From assembly GCF_025244765.1 (NCBI RefSeq), contig NZ_CP104209.1, forward strand, positions 930,001 to 994,000: a DNA stretch of 64,000 bases. Direction: 5' to 3'. Positions 26,287 through 34,695 of this stretch are shown here, piece by piece. A program made the translations under genes and the position numbers. The stretch comes from Empedobacter stercoris (lineage in GTDB: Bacteria > Bacteroidota > Bacteroidia > Flavobacteriales > Weeksellaceae). The number at the start of each line of letters is the position of its first letter. Position 1 is the stretch's first letter. The notes under the pieces are model-generated. The model was not told the DNA's origin and did not search any database. It saw only the letters and a program-made list of their open reading frames with translations.

Positions 26287-27801
26287 TTATTTTACTTTAT
26301 TATTTAGTAAATAATTTTTAACTTCCTTAAGATAAGGATAAATCACCTCATCTTCCTTAAATGCAGGAACAATTTTACGAATTGAATCATAAAATGCTTT
26401 CCCTTTTGATGACAATTTATCTTGTATTTGTAGACATTCTATCGCTTGTGTTACAGCTAAACTTTGAACTGTCAATACCTCAAACGTATTATCAATCACT
26501 TTTGCACAAATTGTAGCGGCATTCGTTCCCATGCTCACAATATCTTGATTATCGTTATTATTTGGAATACTATGCACATACATCGACGTAGAAAGTGTTT
26601 GATTTTCTGCCGTTGTAGACGTAGCTGTAAACTGCGCTGCTTGTAAACCAAAGTTAAAACCAAGTGTTCCTAAATTCACAAAAGGTGGTAGAATATCATT
26701 AATTTTTGGATTCACTAAATAATTTAATTGACGCTCACTAAGCATCGATAAACGCGTGACAGCTAATTTCAATTTATCTAACTCTAACGAAACATAATCG
26801 CCATGAAAATTACCTCCGTGATGAACCGTTTGATTTTCTACATCAATAATTGGATTGTCACTTGCCGAATTAATCTCGTTTTCTATTACTTCTTTTGCAG
26901 CATTCCATGTATCGTAAATTGGACCTAAAATTTGCGGAACACAACGTAACGAATAATATTCTTGTACTTTTTCTTGGAAAATTTTCTCTTTACGTTCTTG
27001 GTACAATTCATTTTCTCGTTTTTTAACCAATTGACTATCATTCAAAAAGTCGGTCATTTTATTCGCAACAACTCGCTGTCCTATATGTTGTTTAGCTTCA
27101 TTTAATGGTTTTGAATAATGGTCATCAAAAGATTGAACAATCTCATTCATCATCGAACTCAACGTAATCGAAAGATTAATCAATTGATCTACTTTAATCA
27201 AATTTACCATTCCGATACCTGTCATAACCGAAGTCCCATTCATAATAGACAAACCTTCGCGAATATGAACTTCTATTGGCTGAAGATTTTCAATCTCAAA
27301 AACTTCTTTCGTTGATTTGATTTCTCCTTTATAAAATACTTCCCCTTCACCGATTAAAGCTAATGCTAAATGTGCTAACTGAACTAAATCTCCACTGGCT
27401 CCTACGCTACCATGTTGATAAATAACCGGTAAAATATCACGATTCACCAACTCTTGCATCAACAACAAGACCGATGGATGAATTCCTGAAAAACCAAGAG
27501 ACAACGTATTTAAACGCGCAATAATTGCTGCTTTTGTTTGATCTAACGTCAATGGTTCTCCTATTCCTGTACAGTGGCTTCTGATTAAATTATATTGAAG
27601 TTGAATTGTATCTTCTTCCTCAATACGATATTGAGCCATTGGACCAAAACCTGTATTTACGCCATAAATTATTTTATTTGTTGAAAACTCTTTCAGAAAA
27701 TTAAAACTATTCTCCACTCGCTTAAGTGTTGATTTATCCAGCACTAATTTTTTATTTGCAAAAAGTATGTTTTCTATAGTGTCAATTGTTAATTTTGTCA
27801 T
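26287..27801 (-). CDS. Tyrosine ammonia-lyase (HAL/PAL/TAL family)
   Basis: 504 residues with the MIO prosthetic-group triplet Ala-Ser-Gly (residues 135-137, GSVGASGDLVQLAHL), the active-site YGVNTGFG and YSLRC, and SIPNNNDNQDIVSMG. The segment YNLIRSHCTG carries a His at the position linked to tyrosine rather than phenylalanine preference, and the protein closely resembles the Flavobacterium johnsoniae tyrosine ammonia-lyase as I remember it. It would turn tyrosine into 4-coumarate, the aromatic starter of flexirubin. It is the first gene of the operon. Substrate choice is family knowledge plus inference, not visible directly. Confidence 0.88.
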   Translation of the reverse strand: MTKLTIDTIENILFANKKLVLDKSTLKRVENSFNFLKEFSTNKIIYGVNTGFGPMAQYRIEEEDTIQLQYNLIRSHCTGIGEPLTLDQTKAAIIARLNTLSLGFSGIHPSVLLLMQELVNRDILPVIYQHGSVGASGDLVQLAHLALALIGEGEVFYKGEIKSTKEVFEIENLQPIEVHIREGLSIMNGTSVMTGIGMVNLIKVDQLINLSITLSSMMNEIVQSFDDHYSKPLNEAKQHIGQRVVANKMTDFLNDSQLVKKRENELYQERKEKIFQEKVQEYYSLRCVPQILGPIYDTWNAAKEVIENEINSASDNPIIDVENQTVHHGGNFHGDYVSLELDKLKLAVTRLSMLSERQLNYLVNPKINDILPPFVNLGTLGFNFGLQAAQFTATSTTAENQTLSTSMYVHSIPNNNDNQDIVSMGTNAATICAKVIDNTFEVLTVQSLAVTQAIECLQIQDKLSSKGKAFYDSIRKIVPAFKEDEVIYPYLKEVKNYLLNNKVK

Positions 27802-27859
27802 GTTATTGATTAGGTAAAATATTTAGCGATTTTTGGTTACTTGTTTCCTCAATCAATTG

Positions 27860-27867
27860 CAAAAATA
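27860..27867 (-). promoter_or_regulatory. Candidate -7 box of the pigment operon
   Basis: The minus strand reads TATTTTTG, a match to the Bacteroidota TAnnTTTG box, 59 bases before the TAL start. The -33 element is weak (TTTTTTG lies closer than the usual 19 bases). It sits in the 89-base divergent region shared with the halogenase-like gene, so both directions may be controlled together. Confidence 0.4.
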
Positions 27868-27890
27868 ATTAAAAAACTATACAAAAAATC

Positions 27891-29132
27891 ATGATTGAAA
27901 ATACAGATGTTTTAATCATCGGTGCAGGTCCTTCGGGATCTGTTGCTGCAGCCTATTTGAAAAAGCACAACGTCAATGTAATTGTGTTAGAAAAAACGCA
28001 ATTTCCACGAATTGTTGTTGGCGAAAGTTTAATTCCTCGTTCAATGGATCATTTCGAAGAAGCGGGTTTATTGCCTTATTTGGATCAACAAAATTTTGAA
28101 GTAAAAGCTGGAGCAAGATTTATTCGTGATGAACAAATTTGTGTTTTCGACTTCAGTAAAAAATTTGGTAAAGGTCAAGATTGGACCTGGCAAGTTCCTC
28201 GTGCTGATTTTGACATGACTCTTGCGAATGCAATTATTGACAAAGGTGCTGATTTACGTTTTAATGAAGAAGTTATTGATGTACAATTTGAACAGAAAAG
28301 ATCAATCACAACTGTAAAAAAACAAAACGGTGAAACTTATCAAATTAACGCTAAATTTTTAATTGACGCAAGTGGATATGGTCGTGTTTTACCCCGATTA
28401 TTAAACATGGATAGCCCCTCAAAATTAAATCCTCATTCGGCTATTTTTACACATATAGATGATGCACGTCGACCTCAAGGACAAGAAGGAACGCAGATCT
28501 CTTTTGATATCATCGAAACAAAAGTTTGGTTATGGGTGATTCCATTTTCAAACGGTAAAACGAGTGTTGGAATTGTTGGCCCAACAGATTATATCAATCA
28601 ATTATCAACCAATCAAAGTACTGTTGAGGCTTTACAAAATGCAATTAAAAAGTCTGATTTTTATGTCAATCGATTTGGTGATTTACCGTTTGAGTTTGAA
28701 CCTAAATGGTTGAAAAATTATTCGGCAGCTGTTACAAAAATGTATGGAGATGGTTACGTTCTAACAGGAAATAGTACCGAATTTTTAGACCCTGTTTTCT
28801 CTTCAGGAGTTTGTTTTGCCACAGAAAGTGGTTTGAAAGCTGCGAAATTAGCCATTAAAGAAATAAACAACGAAATAGTTGATTGGCAAACTGAGTATGA
28901 AGATTACATGAAAGAAGGCATTGATGTTTTTACCACTTATGTTCAGGAATGGTATACTGGGAATTTGCAAGAACTATTTTTTTATCAACCCGAAAATCCT
29001 GATGTTAAAGAAAAAATTTGTGCCGTTTTAGCTGGATATGTTTGGAATAAAGAGAATCCTTTTGTCAAAAAACACAGTAGTGTGATTCGAAATATGGCCT
29101 ATTTGATCCGAATGGTAAACGAAAAAGAATAA
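27891..29132 (+). CDS. Flavin-dependent halogenase-like monooxygenase
   Basis: 413 residues. The FAD-binding motif GAGPSGSVAAAYLKK is followed by VVGESLIPRSMDHFEEAG. WLWVIPF (residues about 218-224) matches the WxWxIP motif used to recognise flavin-dependent halogenases and their relatives. The GESLIP form resembles the phenol-halogenating variant B group. Flexirubins can carry chlorine or methyl on the phenyl ring, so ring halogenation or hydroxylation of the coumarate-derived end is a reasonable guess. It is transcribed divergently from the TAL gene. Confidence 0.75.
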   Translation: MIENTDVLIIGAGPSGSVAAAYLKKHNVNVIVLEKTQFPRIVVGESLIPRSMDHFEEAGLLPYLDQQNFEVKAGARFIRDEQICVFDFSKKFGKGQDWTWQVPRADFDMTLANAIIDKGADLRFNEEVIDVQFEQKRSITTVKKQNGETYQINAKFLIDASGYGRVLPRLLNMDSPSKLNPHSAIFTHIDDARRPQGQEGTQISFDIIETKVWLWVIPFSNGKTSVGIVGPTDYINQLSTNQSTVEALQNAIKKSDFYVNRFGDLPFEFEPKWLKNYSAAVTKMYGDGYVLTGNSTEFLDPVFSSGVCFATESGLKAAKLAIKEINNEIVDWQTEYEDYMKEGIDVFTTYVQEWYTGNLQELFFYQPENPDVKEKICAVLAGYVWNKENPFVKKHSSVIRNMAYLIRMVNEKE

Positions 29133-29140
29133 TAATGAAG

Positions 29141-29163
29141 TCGACAATCTGTCGATTTTTTTT
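29141..29163 (+). terminator. Rho-independent terminator after the halogenase-like gene
   Basis: TCGACA and TGTCGA form a 6-bp stem with a 3-base loop, followed by eight T, 8 bases after the stop. The next gene probably needs its own promoter or read-through. Confidence 0.7.
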
Positions 29164-29216
29164 ATTTCAAATTCAATTAGTTTCTCTATTTTTGAGTAAT
29201 CCAATACTACAAATAC

Positions 29217-30083
29217 ATGCAATTTCAGACAATTGATACGGTAGAATCGATATCGAAAGAAGAATTTATAAAAAATTATCTCAAAAAAAGAAAACCTTTG
29301 TTATTAAAAGGTTACGCTAAAGATTGGAAGGATTTTGATAAATGGAATCTTGATTATATCAAAGAAAAAGCTGGTGAACAAATTGTTCCTTTGTACGATA
29401 GTAAACCCGCTGATGCAACAAAAAGTTCGGATACACCTGCCACACACATGAAATTTAACGAATATGTTGATTTAATAAAAAAGCAACCTTCTGACTTAAG
29501 AATTTTCTTTTTTATTATTAAAGATAAAATTCCTGAATTACTTAACAATTTTACTTATCCAGACCTTGGGTTAAAATATTTTGAACGATTACCTACTTTA
29601 TTCTTCGGCGGAAGTGAGGCAAAAGTTTTGATGCATTATGATGTAGACATGACGGATTTTATTCATTTTCAATTTCAAGGCGACAAACGCATTTTATTAT
29701 TCGAACCTCAACAATCAAAAGCATTGTACAAAGTTCCCCTTTCGGTTCATACGATTTACGAAATAGATTACGATCACCCTGATTATGAAAAATTTCCAGC
29801 CATGAAACACGCCAAAGGATTTGATTTTGTAATGAATCACGGCGATGCTTTATTTATTCCGCGTGGTTATTGGCATTATAACCGTTATTTGGAAGCTGGT
29901 TTTTCGATGTCATTGCGTGCTTTTCCGAATGAATTTTTTCAAGTCTTGAATACCGTTTATCATGTTTTTATTATGCGTTACACTGATAAAATCATGCGCA
30001 AAATATTTCAAATCAAATGGATTCATTTTAAAGAAAAATGGGCAATCAAGAAAAGTCACCGTTTTTATAATATTAAAAATTAA
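29217..30083 (+). CDS. Cupin-like JmjC-type Fe(II)/2-oxoglutarate oxygenase
   Basis: 288 residues of the Cupin_8/JmjC family. HYDVD (metal-binding HxD) and a later PRGYWHYNRYLEAG with the second His give the iron facial triad, and GDKRILLFEP is the conserved strand between them. Such proteins hydroxylate proteins, tRNA or small molecules. Being next to the halogenase-like gene and divergent to the pigment operon, it could tailor the pigment. This link is inference, since the upstream terminator separates the two genes. Confidence 0.75.
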   Translation: MQFQTIDTVESISKEEFIKNYLKKRKPLLLKGYAKDWKDFDKWNLDYIKEKAGEQIVPLYDSKPADATKSSDTPATHMKFNEYVDLIKKQPSDLRIFFFIIKDKIPELLNNFTYPDLGLKYFERLPTLFFGGSEAKVLMHYDVDMTDFIHFQFQGDKRILLFEPQQSKALYKVPLSVHTIYEIDYDHPDYEKFPAMKHAKGFDFVMNHGDALFIPRGYWHYNRYLEAGFSMSLRAFPNEFFQVLNTVYHVFIMRYTDKIMRKIFQIKWIHFKEKWAIKKSHRFYNIKN

Positions 30084-30091
30084 CCAATAAA

Positions 30092-30121
30092 AAAATCCGA
30101 TCGAATAATCGAACGGATTTT
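30092..30121. terminator. Bidirectional terminator between the cupin gene and rplS
   Basis: An imperfect 12-bp stem (AAATCCGATCGA against TCGAACGGATTT, one mismatch) is flanked by A on the left and T on the right, so it can terminate the convergent genes on both strands. Confidence 0.75.
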
Positions 30122-30143
30122 ATTTCTTCTAAAAAAGTACTTA

Positions 30144-30494
30144 TTAGTAAGAAGCGTCTTTGATACGAGCTTTTTTACCACGTAATGCTCTGAAGTAGAA
30201 GATACGAGCTCTACGAACTTTACCTCTTTTGTTCACTTCAATTTTTTGTAATGCTGGCATGTTTACTGGGAAGATACGCTCTACACCTACATCTCCAGAC
30301 ATTTTACGGATAGTGAAAGTTTCTGTAGTTCCTTGTCCTCTTCTTTGGATAACAACCCCTTTAAAGAACTGAACACGAGTTTTTCCACCCTCTGTAATTT
30401 CTTGATAAACTGTAATAGTATCACCTGCTGCGAAAGCTGGGAACTCTTTTTTAGCTACGTATTTCTCTTGTACGTATTTTACTAAATTTTCCAT
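30144..30494 (-). CDS. rplS: Ribosomal protein bL19
   Basis: 116 residues, the standard bL19 length. FAAGDTITVYQEI, EGGKTRVQFFKGVVIQRRGQG and VERIFPVNMPALQKIEV are the family signatures. It is part of the large subunit at the 30S-50S interface. The gene stands alone with a clear promoter and no ribosomal protein neighbours. Confidence 0.98.
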   Translation of the reverse strand: MENLVKYVQEKYVAKKEFPAFAAGDTITVYQEITEGGKTRVQFFKGVVIQRRGQGTTETFTIRKMSGDVGVERIFPVNMPALQKIEVNKRGKVRRARIFYFRALRGKKARIKDASY

Positions 30495-30564
30495 TTTAAT
30501 AATTTCAATTTATTTAAATTGAGCAACTTAAACGTCCTTCGTCAGAGGTTGAACAATGTGGGTG

Positions 30565-30595
30565 CAAAATTAATCAAAAATCTTGATTATACAAA
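30565..30595 (-). promoter_or_regulatory. Promoter of rplS (TTTG-N19-TAnnTTTG)
   Basis: The minus strand holds TTTG (30592-30595), a 19-base spacer and TAATTTTG (30565-30572), an exact match to the Bacteroidota housekeeping promoter. It leaves a leader of about 60 bases before rplS. Confidence 0.8.
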
Positions 30596-30609
30596 TGATT
30601 CTCTTAATT

Positions 30610-31413
30610 TTATTTGTGATATTTTATTAATTCGTGTGTATAAACTTGATTGTTTAATTGCGCAATTATAGATTTCATCGCAACAATTCGTGCCGATTTT
30701 TTGTCATCTGTCTCAATTTCTATCCAAGGCGAATCTTTTGTTCCAGTTTCTTGAAACATTTTATCAATATAATTGGTATAAACCTCCCATAACTCTTGTG
30801 CTTTTTGATCCAATGCTCCTAACTTCCATTGTTTCATCTCATTTTCTTTTCGTTCCTGCAAACGTTCTGCTTGCTCATCTTTCGAAATAGAAAGAAAAAT
30901 TTTAATCAAAATAATTCCGTCTTCTTGTAAAAGTTGTTCTATTTCACTTACTTGTTTCAAGAATCGATTGTATTGTTCTTCTGTACAAAATCCGAAAACT
31001 GGCTCAACTACCGCTCGATTGTACCACGAACGATCAAAAAAAACAATTTCTCCTGCATTTGGCAATTCTTTAAAGTATCGCTGAAAGTACCATTGTCCCA
31101 CTTCTATTTCTGTCGGTTTTGGTAAAGCTTCTACACGATATTTTTTAGGATTTAGAAATTCGGTAATACGAGAAATTGTACCACCTTTTCCTGCTGCATC
31201 TCGACCTTCGAAAATAATTAAAACTCGTTTATCTTCTTGAATAACTTTGGTTTGTATTTTCAATAGTTTTTCTTGAAGTTGCTTTAACTCTTTTTCGTAA
31301 GCTAATTGTTCTTTGAATTTCTTTTCTTTAATGATATCATGTTCAACTAAAAAATCAATGATTTCTTGTTTATTATTTATTTTCTCTAAATCACTTAAAT
31401 CAAATTCTGCCAT
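30610..31413 (-). CDS. ppk2: Polyphosphate kinase 2 family protein (third in tandem)
   Basis: 267 residues with the Walker A loop FEGRDAAGKGGTI, the FDRSWYNRAVVEPV lid/Walker B region and the PPK2 substrate block PKPTEVEVGQWYFQRY-type. PPK2 enzymes transfer phosphate between polyphosphate and nucleotides. It is the last of three adjacent PPK2 genes in the same direction with 17-base gaps, so one operon. Which nucleotide each prefers (ADP, AMP or GDP) cannot be told. Confidence 0.92.
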   Translation of the reverse strand: MAEFDLSDLEKINNKQEIIDFLVEHDIIKEKKFKEQLAYEKELKQLQEKLLKIQTKVIQEDKRVLIIFEGRDAAGKGGTISRITEFLNPKKYRVEALPKPTEIEVGQWYFQRYFKELPNAGEIVFFDRSWYNRAVVEPVFGFCTEEQYNRFLKQVSEIEQLLQEDGIILIKIFLSISKDEQAERLQERKENEMKQWKLGALDQKAQELWEVYTNYIDKMFQETGTKDSPWIEIETDDKKSARIVAMKSIIAQLNNQVYTHELIKYHK

Positions 31414-31430
31414 AGTATTAGGTTTAAAGA

Positions 31431-32249
31431 CTACATTTCAACTTCTAAATTTTGATGTTTCAAAATGCGTTTATTTTTATCATCATAAGGTATTTTAGAC
31501 AAAATATATTCCATTGCTTCAACCCTTGCTTTATATTTTTTATTGGCATCAATTATTTTCCAAGGTGCTATTTTTGTATGGGTTAATTCAAACATTTTAT
31601 CTTTATATTCAGAATAAACTTCGAACAAATCTTGTGCTTTTTGATCAACAGAACTATACTTCCAACGCTTAATAGGAGAGTTAACAATATCGTTAAAACG
31701 TTTCATTTGTTGTTCTTTTGTAATGGAAAAATAAATCTTGATTAGATAAATCCCAGAATTAATCCACATTTTCTCCACATCATTTACTTCATTCATAAAA
31801 GTTGCGTATTCATCTTGTGTACAAAACCCGTTAACTGGCTCTACTACAGCTCTATTATACCAACTTCTATCATAAAAAACAATTTCTCCTTCGCGTGGTA
31901 ATTGACGAACATAACGCTGAAAATACCATTGTCCACTTTCAACTTCATTCGGTTTTGGTAAAGCGACAATACGATGTTCTCGAGGATTTAGATGTTCCAC
32001 AATTCGACGTATAGCACCACCTTTTCCTGCTGCATCTCTACCTTCGAAAACAATCACCACTTTTTTCTTGTGATTTGCCACCCAAGTTTGAAGTTTAATC
32101 AATTCCTCTTGTAACTCTTCGATTCGTTTTTCATATTTTACGGTACGCAATGCTTTTGCAAAATTTAATTGGTCATGATCTGACTGCAATAATCCAACAA
32201 GTCCTTTTTTTGTTTCGATTAATTTTAAATCCTTCGGTTTTAATTCCAT
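31431..32249 (-). CDS. ppk2: Polyphosphate kinase 2 family protein (second in tandem)
   Basis: 272 residues, the same fold as its neighbours: FEGRDAAGKGGAI, ALPKPNEVESGQWYFQRY and FYDRSWYNRAVVEPV. The N-terminal 60 residues differ from the other two copies, whereas the catalytic core is strongly conserved, pointing to old duplication and separate retention rather than a recent copy event. Confidence 0.92.
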   Translation of the reverse strand: MELKPKDLKLIETKKGLVGLLQSDHDQLNFAKALRTVKYEKRIEELQEELIKLQTWVANHKKKVVIVFEGRDAAGKGGAIRRIVEHLNPREHRIVALPKPNEVESGQWYFQRYVRQLPREGEIVFYDRSWYNRAVVEPVNGFCTQDEYATFMNEVNDVEKMWINSGIYLIKIYFSITKEQQMKRFNDIVNSPIKRWKYSSVDQKAQDLFEVYSEYKDKMFELTHTKIAPWKIIDANKKYKARVEAMEYILSKIPYDDKNKRILKHQNLEVEM

Positions 32250-32266
32250 TTTATCAACATATAAAA

Positions 32267-33118
32267 TTAATGATTCATTTCTTTTACCATTCGATAATAA
32301 CGTTCAATCACATTTGGATCGACCATCAAATCAGCTTTCGACTCATCTTTCCCCTTGTAATTAAACAAAGATAGAACATAACGAATCGTTTCTAATCGAG
32401 CCAAATTTTTATTATTTGCATTTACAATAATCCATGGTGAAAACGAATTATGTGTTCGAGAAAACATTTGATTGATGTAAGTCGAAAAATCGTTCCATAA
32501 TTCTTGCCCTTTCGCATCAACAGGGCTATATTTCCACTTTTTAAGTGGATTATTTAAACGAGAATCAAAGCGTGCTTGCTGTTCCTCTTTTGTAATCGAA
32601 AACCACAATTTGATAATGTGTGTACCCGATTCGTATAGCATATGTTCAAATTCTGAAACTTGAACCATAAATTGTTCATATTGTTTTTCTGTACAAAACC
32701 CCATCACAGGCTCTACAACCGCTCTATTGTACCAACTTCTATCAAAAAAAACAATTTCTCCTGCATTTGGCAATTCTTTAATGTAACGCGTAAAATACCA
32801 TTGACTTTGCTCTACTTCTGTTGGTTTGTTTAATGCAACAACACGCATAGATCGTGGGTTAAGATGTTCTCTAAAACGACGTATTGTTCCTCCTTTACCT
32901 GAAGCATCTCTACCTTCGAAAATAATGGCTACTTTTTTGTTTTCTGTTGAAATCCAATTTTGAAAATTGACTAATTCGGATTGTAATTTTAGCAATTCAG
33001 TTTCATATTCAAATTTCTTCAAAACATTTTTATATAATGTATTTTCTTCTTGATTTTCGACCAAAAAATGCATTAACTCTTCGGTTGTTGTAAAATCAGA
33101 AATCTTACTTTTTTTCAT
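32267..33118 (-). CDS. ppk2: Polyphosphate kinase 2 family protein (first in tandem)
   Basis: 283 residues, first of the PPK2 trio. FEGRDASGKGGTI has Ser instead of Ala in the loop. PTEVEQSQWYFTRY and FFDRSWYNRAVVEPVMGF follow. There is a 130-base upstream region before the divergent copper locus. I found no exact TAnnTTTG box for the PPK2 operon there. Confidence 0.92.
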   Translation of the reverse strand: MKKSKISDFTTTEELMHFLVENQEENTLYKNVLKKFEYETELLKLQSELVNFQNWISTENKKVAIIFEGRDASGKGGTIRRFREHLNPRSMRVVALNKPTEVEQSQWYFTRYIKELPNAGEIVFFDRSWYNRAVVEPVMGFCTEKQYEQFMVQVSEFEHMLYESGTHIIKLWFSITKEEQQARFDSRLNNPLKKWKYSPVDAKGQELWNDFSTYINQMFSRTHNSFSPWIIVNANNKNLARLETIRYVLSLFNYKGKDESKADLMVDPNVIERYYRMVKEMNH

Positions 33119-33243
33119 AAATAATATAGATTGTAAAAATCTTTTTTAAGATAGAAATTTTGAGCAATATAAAAGTGAAGAATATGATAAATCTTTCCAT
33201 TCAAATCATAAAATTTATCATGTTCAACCTCAGCCAATTTGGT

Positions 33244-33251
33244 TAAATTTG
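33244..33251 (+). promoter_or_regulatory. Candidate -7 box of the copper/SCO locus
   Basis: TAAATTTG on the plus strand matches TAnnTTTG exactly. A convincing -33 TTTG is not present 19 bases upstream (TGTT there). The box overlaps a possible TTG start at 33249, which therefore cannot be in the transcript if this promoter is real; the next in-frame TTG at 33267 would be used. Confidence 0.45.
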
Positions 33252-33266
33252 TATAAAATTAGTTTT

Positions 33267-33632
33267 TTGCGTATCCTATTTTTCATATCATTAATATTTT
33301 CTATTGCATTTCGTCCTTTAATGCCTGTGATAGATTATGTTTTAAATTATGATAAAATTGCAACTGAACTATGTGAAAATCGCGAAGAACCAGAATTACT
33401 TTGTAATGGATTTTGCTATCTGAAGGATGAAGTTTCTAAAAGTGAAAAGAATCTACCGGAAAATCATTTTGTCAAAAATTCGATCAAAGTTCTTGATGCG
33501 CTTATACCTCAACAACAATTATTATCATCCAAAACATATTTTTATCAAGAACATAAATCACATATTGATTTTTACCAAGACATTAATTCTGATTATATTA
33601 TTCGTTTAGTTTTTCATCCGCCAATTATTTAA
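33267..33632 (+). CDS. Small membrane-anchored or exported protein with a CxxxC motif
   Basis: 121 residues from the TTG at 33267 (a TTG at 33249 would add six residues but lies within the promoter box). The N-terminus is hydrophobic (ILFFISLIFSIAF). It continues with ELCENREEPELLCNGFCYL, where three Cys lie close together. This LCxN..PxxxCNGxC pattern occurs in short Bacteroidota proteins near copper or TonB-receptor genes. No ATG exists upstream in frame. Its place before the YHS lipoprotein and the SCO protein suggests a metal-handling role, unproven. Confidence 0.6.
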   Translation: MRILFFISLIFSIAFRPLMPVIDYVLNYDKIATELCENREEPELLCNGFCYLKDEVSKSEKNLPENHFVKNSIKVLDALIPQQQLLSSKTYFYQEHKSHIDFYQDINSDYIIRLVFHPPII

Positions 33633-33699
33633 TTTTTTAAAATCTATTTGAACTATAAATTTAGACAACAATTAATTAAAATTAACTAAACAATTAAAA

Positions 33700-33996
33700 A
33701 TGAGTAATTTAAAAAATATATTTACACTTACAATTTTAGCAATAACATTTACAGCTTGTAGCAAAGAACAACCAAAACAAGATGATTTTGAAGTAAAACA
33801 TGTTTCACACGAAGAAATGAAAGCAGCAAAGAAATTAGATGTTGCTGTTGTAAATGAATTTGATCCTATTTGCGGGATGAAAACTGCTGATCATTTAAGT
33901 GATACTGCTAATTATGAAGGAAAAACCTACGGTTTTTGTTCGACAATGTGTAAAGATGAGTTTCTAAAAAATCTTGAAAAACATATTCATGAATAA
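33700..33996 (+). CDS. YHS-domain lipoprotein
   Basis: 98 residues: signal peptide with lipobox FTAC (Cys20), then a YHS domain (FDPICGMKTADH ... YGFCSTMCKDEF) with the conserved Cys that bind metal. YHS domains are typical of copper and other heavy-metal proteins. Overlaps the SCO gene by 8 bases, so these are probably co-translated. Confidence 0.85.
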   Translation: MSNLKNIFTLTILAITFTACSKEQPKQDDFEVKHVSHEEMKAAKKLDVAVVNEFDPICGMKTADHLSDTANYEGKTYGFCSTMCKDEFLKNLEKHIHE

Positions 33997-34645
33997 ACAA
34001 TTAATCGCTGTTGTACTTATTATTTTAGGCGTTATTGGATCTATTTTTTGGTTAAAAAATAAACCAAAAGATAAGTTATATAATGTGATGAAAGTTCCTA
34101 CATTTTCGATGACTAATCAACATAATCAAACAATTACTGATCGGGATATGTTAGGAAAAGTATACGTTGTGGAGTTTTTCTTTACAAGCTGTCCTACGAT
34201 TTGCCCTGTGATGAGTCATAATTTACGTTCGATAGAAGATGAAATTAACAATCCAAATCTTGGCTTTATTTCCGTTACAATTGATCCGAAACGAGATACG
34301 CCTGCTCGTTTGTTAGAATATTCAAAACAAATAGGAGTAAAATCACCGAATTGGCATTATTTGACAGCAAATCGTGAAGTGATTGAACAACTTTCAGATA
34401 AATTTAATATTTATGTTGGAAAAGATGAGACAACTGCAGAAGGATTAAATCACAGCGGAAAGCTCGCTTTAGTTGATAAACAAGGAAATATAAGAAGTCG
34501 ATACAATAAATCAGGCGTTCCTATGTTGTTTTATTCGGGATTAAATTACAAAGATCCTGAAGGTAAAGAGACTTCCCTTTCAGGTGAACATCATCCTGAA
34601 ATTGAGTATTTAAAAGAAGATATCAAAAAACTTTTAGCAGAATAA
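33989..34645 (+). CDS. SCO1/SenC/PrrC family copper protein
   Basis: 218 residues from the ATG at 33989 (a TTG five codons upstream is less likely). One N-terminal membrane segment (LIAVVLIILGVIGSIFWL), then a thioredoxin-like domain with FFFTSCPTICPVM (the copper-binding CxxxC), the ISVTIDPKRDTPARL block and the conserved His in NHSGKLALVD. SCO proteins deliver copper to the CuA centre of cytochrome oxidase or act as thiol reductases. Downstream is the inverted repeat broken by the IS element. Confidence 0.9.
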   Translation: MNKQLIAVVLIILGVIGSIFWLKNKPKDKLYNVMKVPTFSMTNQHNQTITDRDMLGKVYVVEFFFTSCPTICPVMSHNLRSIEDEINNPNLGFISVTIDPKRDTPARLLEYSKQIGVKSPNWHYLTANREVIEQLSDKFNIYVGKDETTAEGLNHSGKLALVDKQGNIRSRYNKSGVPMLFYSGLNYKDPEGKETSLSGEHHPEIEYLKEDIKKLLAE

Positions 34646-34648
34646 TAA

Positions 34649-34661
34649 AAAGCGTCAACAA
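34649..34661. terminator. Left arm of a terminator split by the IS element
   Basis: AAAGCGTCAACA plus the CAA target duplication. Its complement, TGTTGACGCTTT, lies at 36109-36120 on the far side of the IS. Joining the two flanks after removing one CAA gives arms AAAGCGTCAAC and GTTGACGCTTT with an AAT loop and a T-rich tail: a perfect bidirectional terminator for the convergent SCO and response-regulator genes. Confidence 0.8.
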
Positions 34662-34695
34662 TAGACTGCACCCAAAAGTTTGGACAGATTAAAAA

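Noticed and set aside
30610-33118. Recent gene amplification of PPK2
   Set aside because: The three proteins differ clearly outside the conserved core and in N-terminal sequence, so a recent tandem copying event is unlikely.
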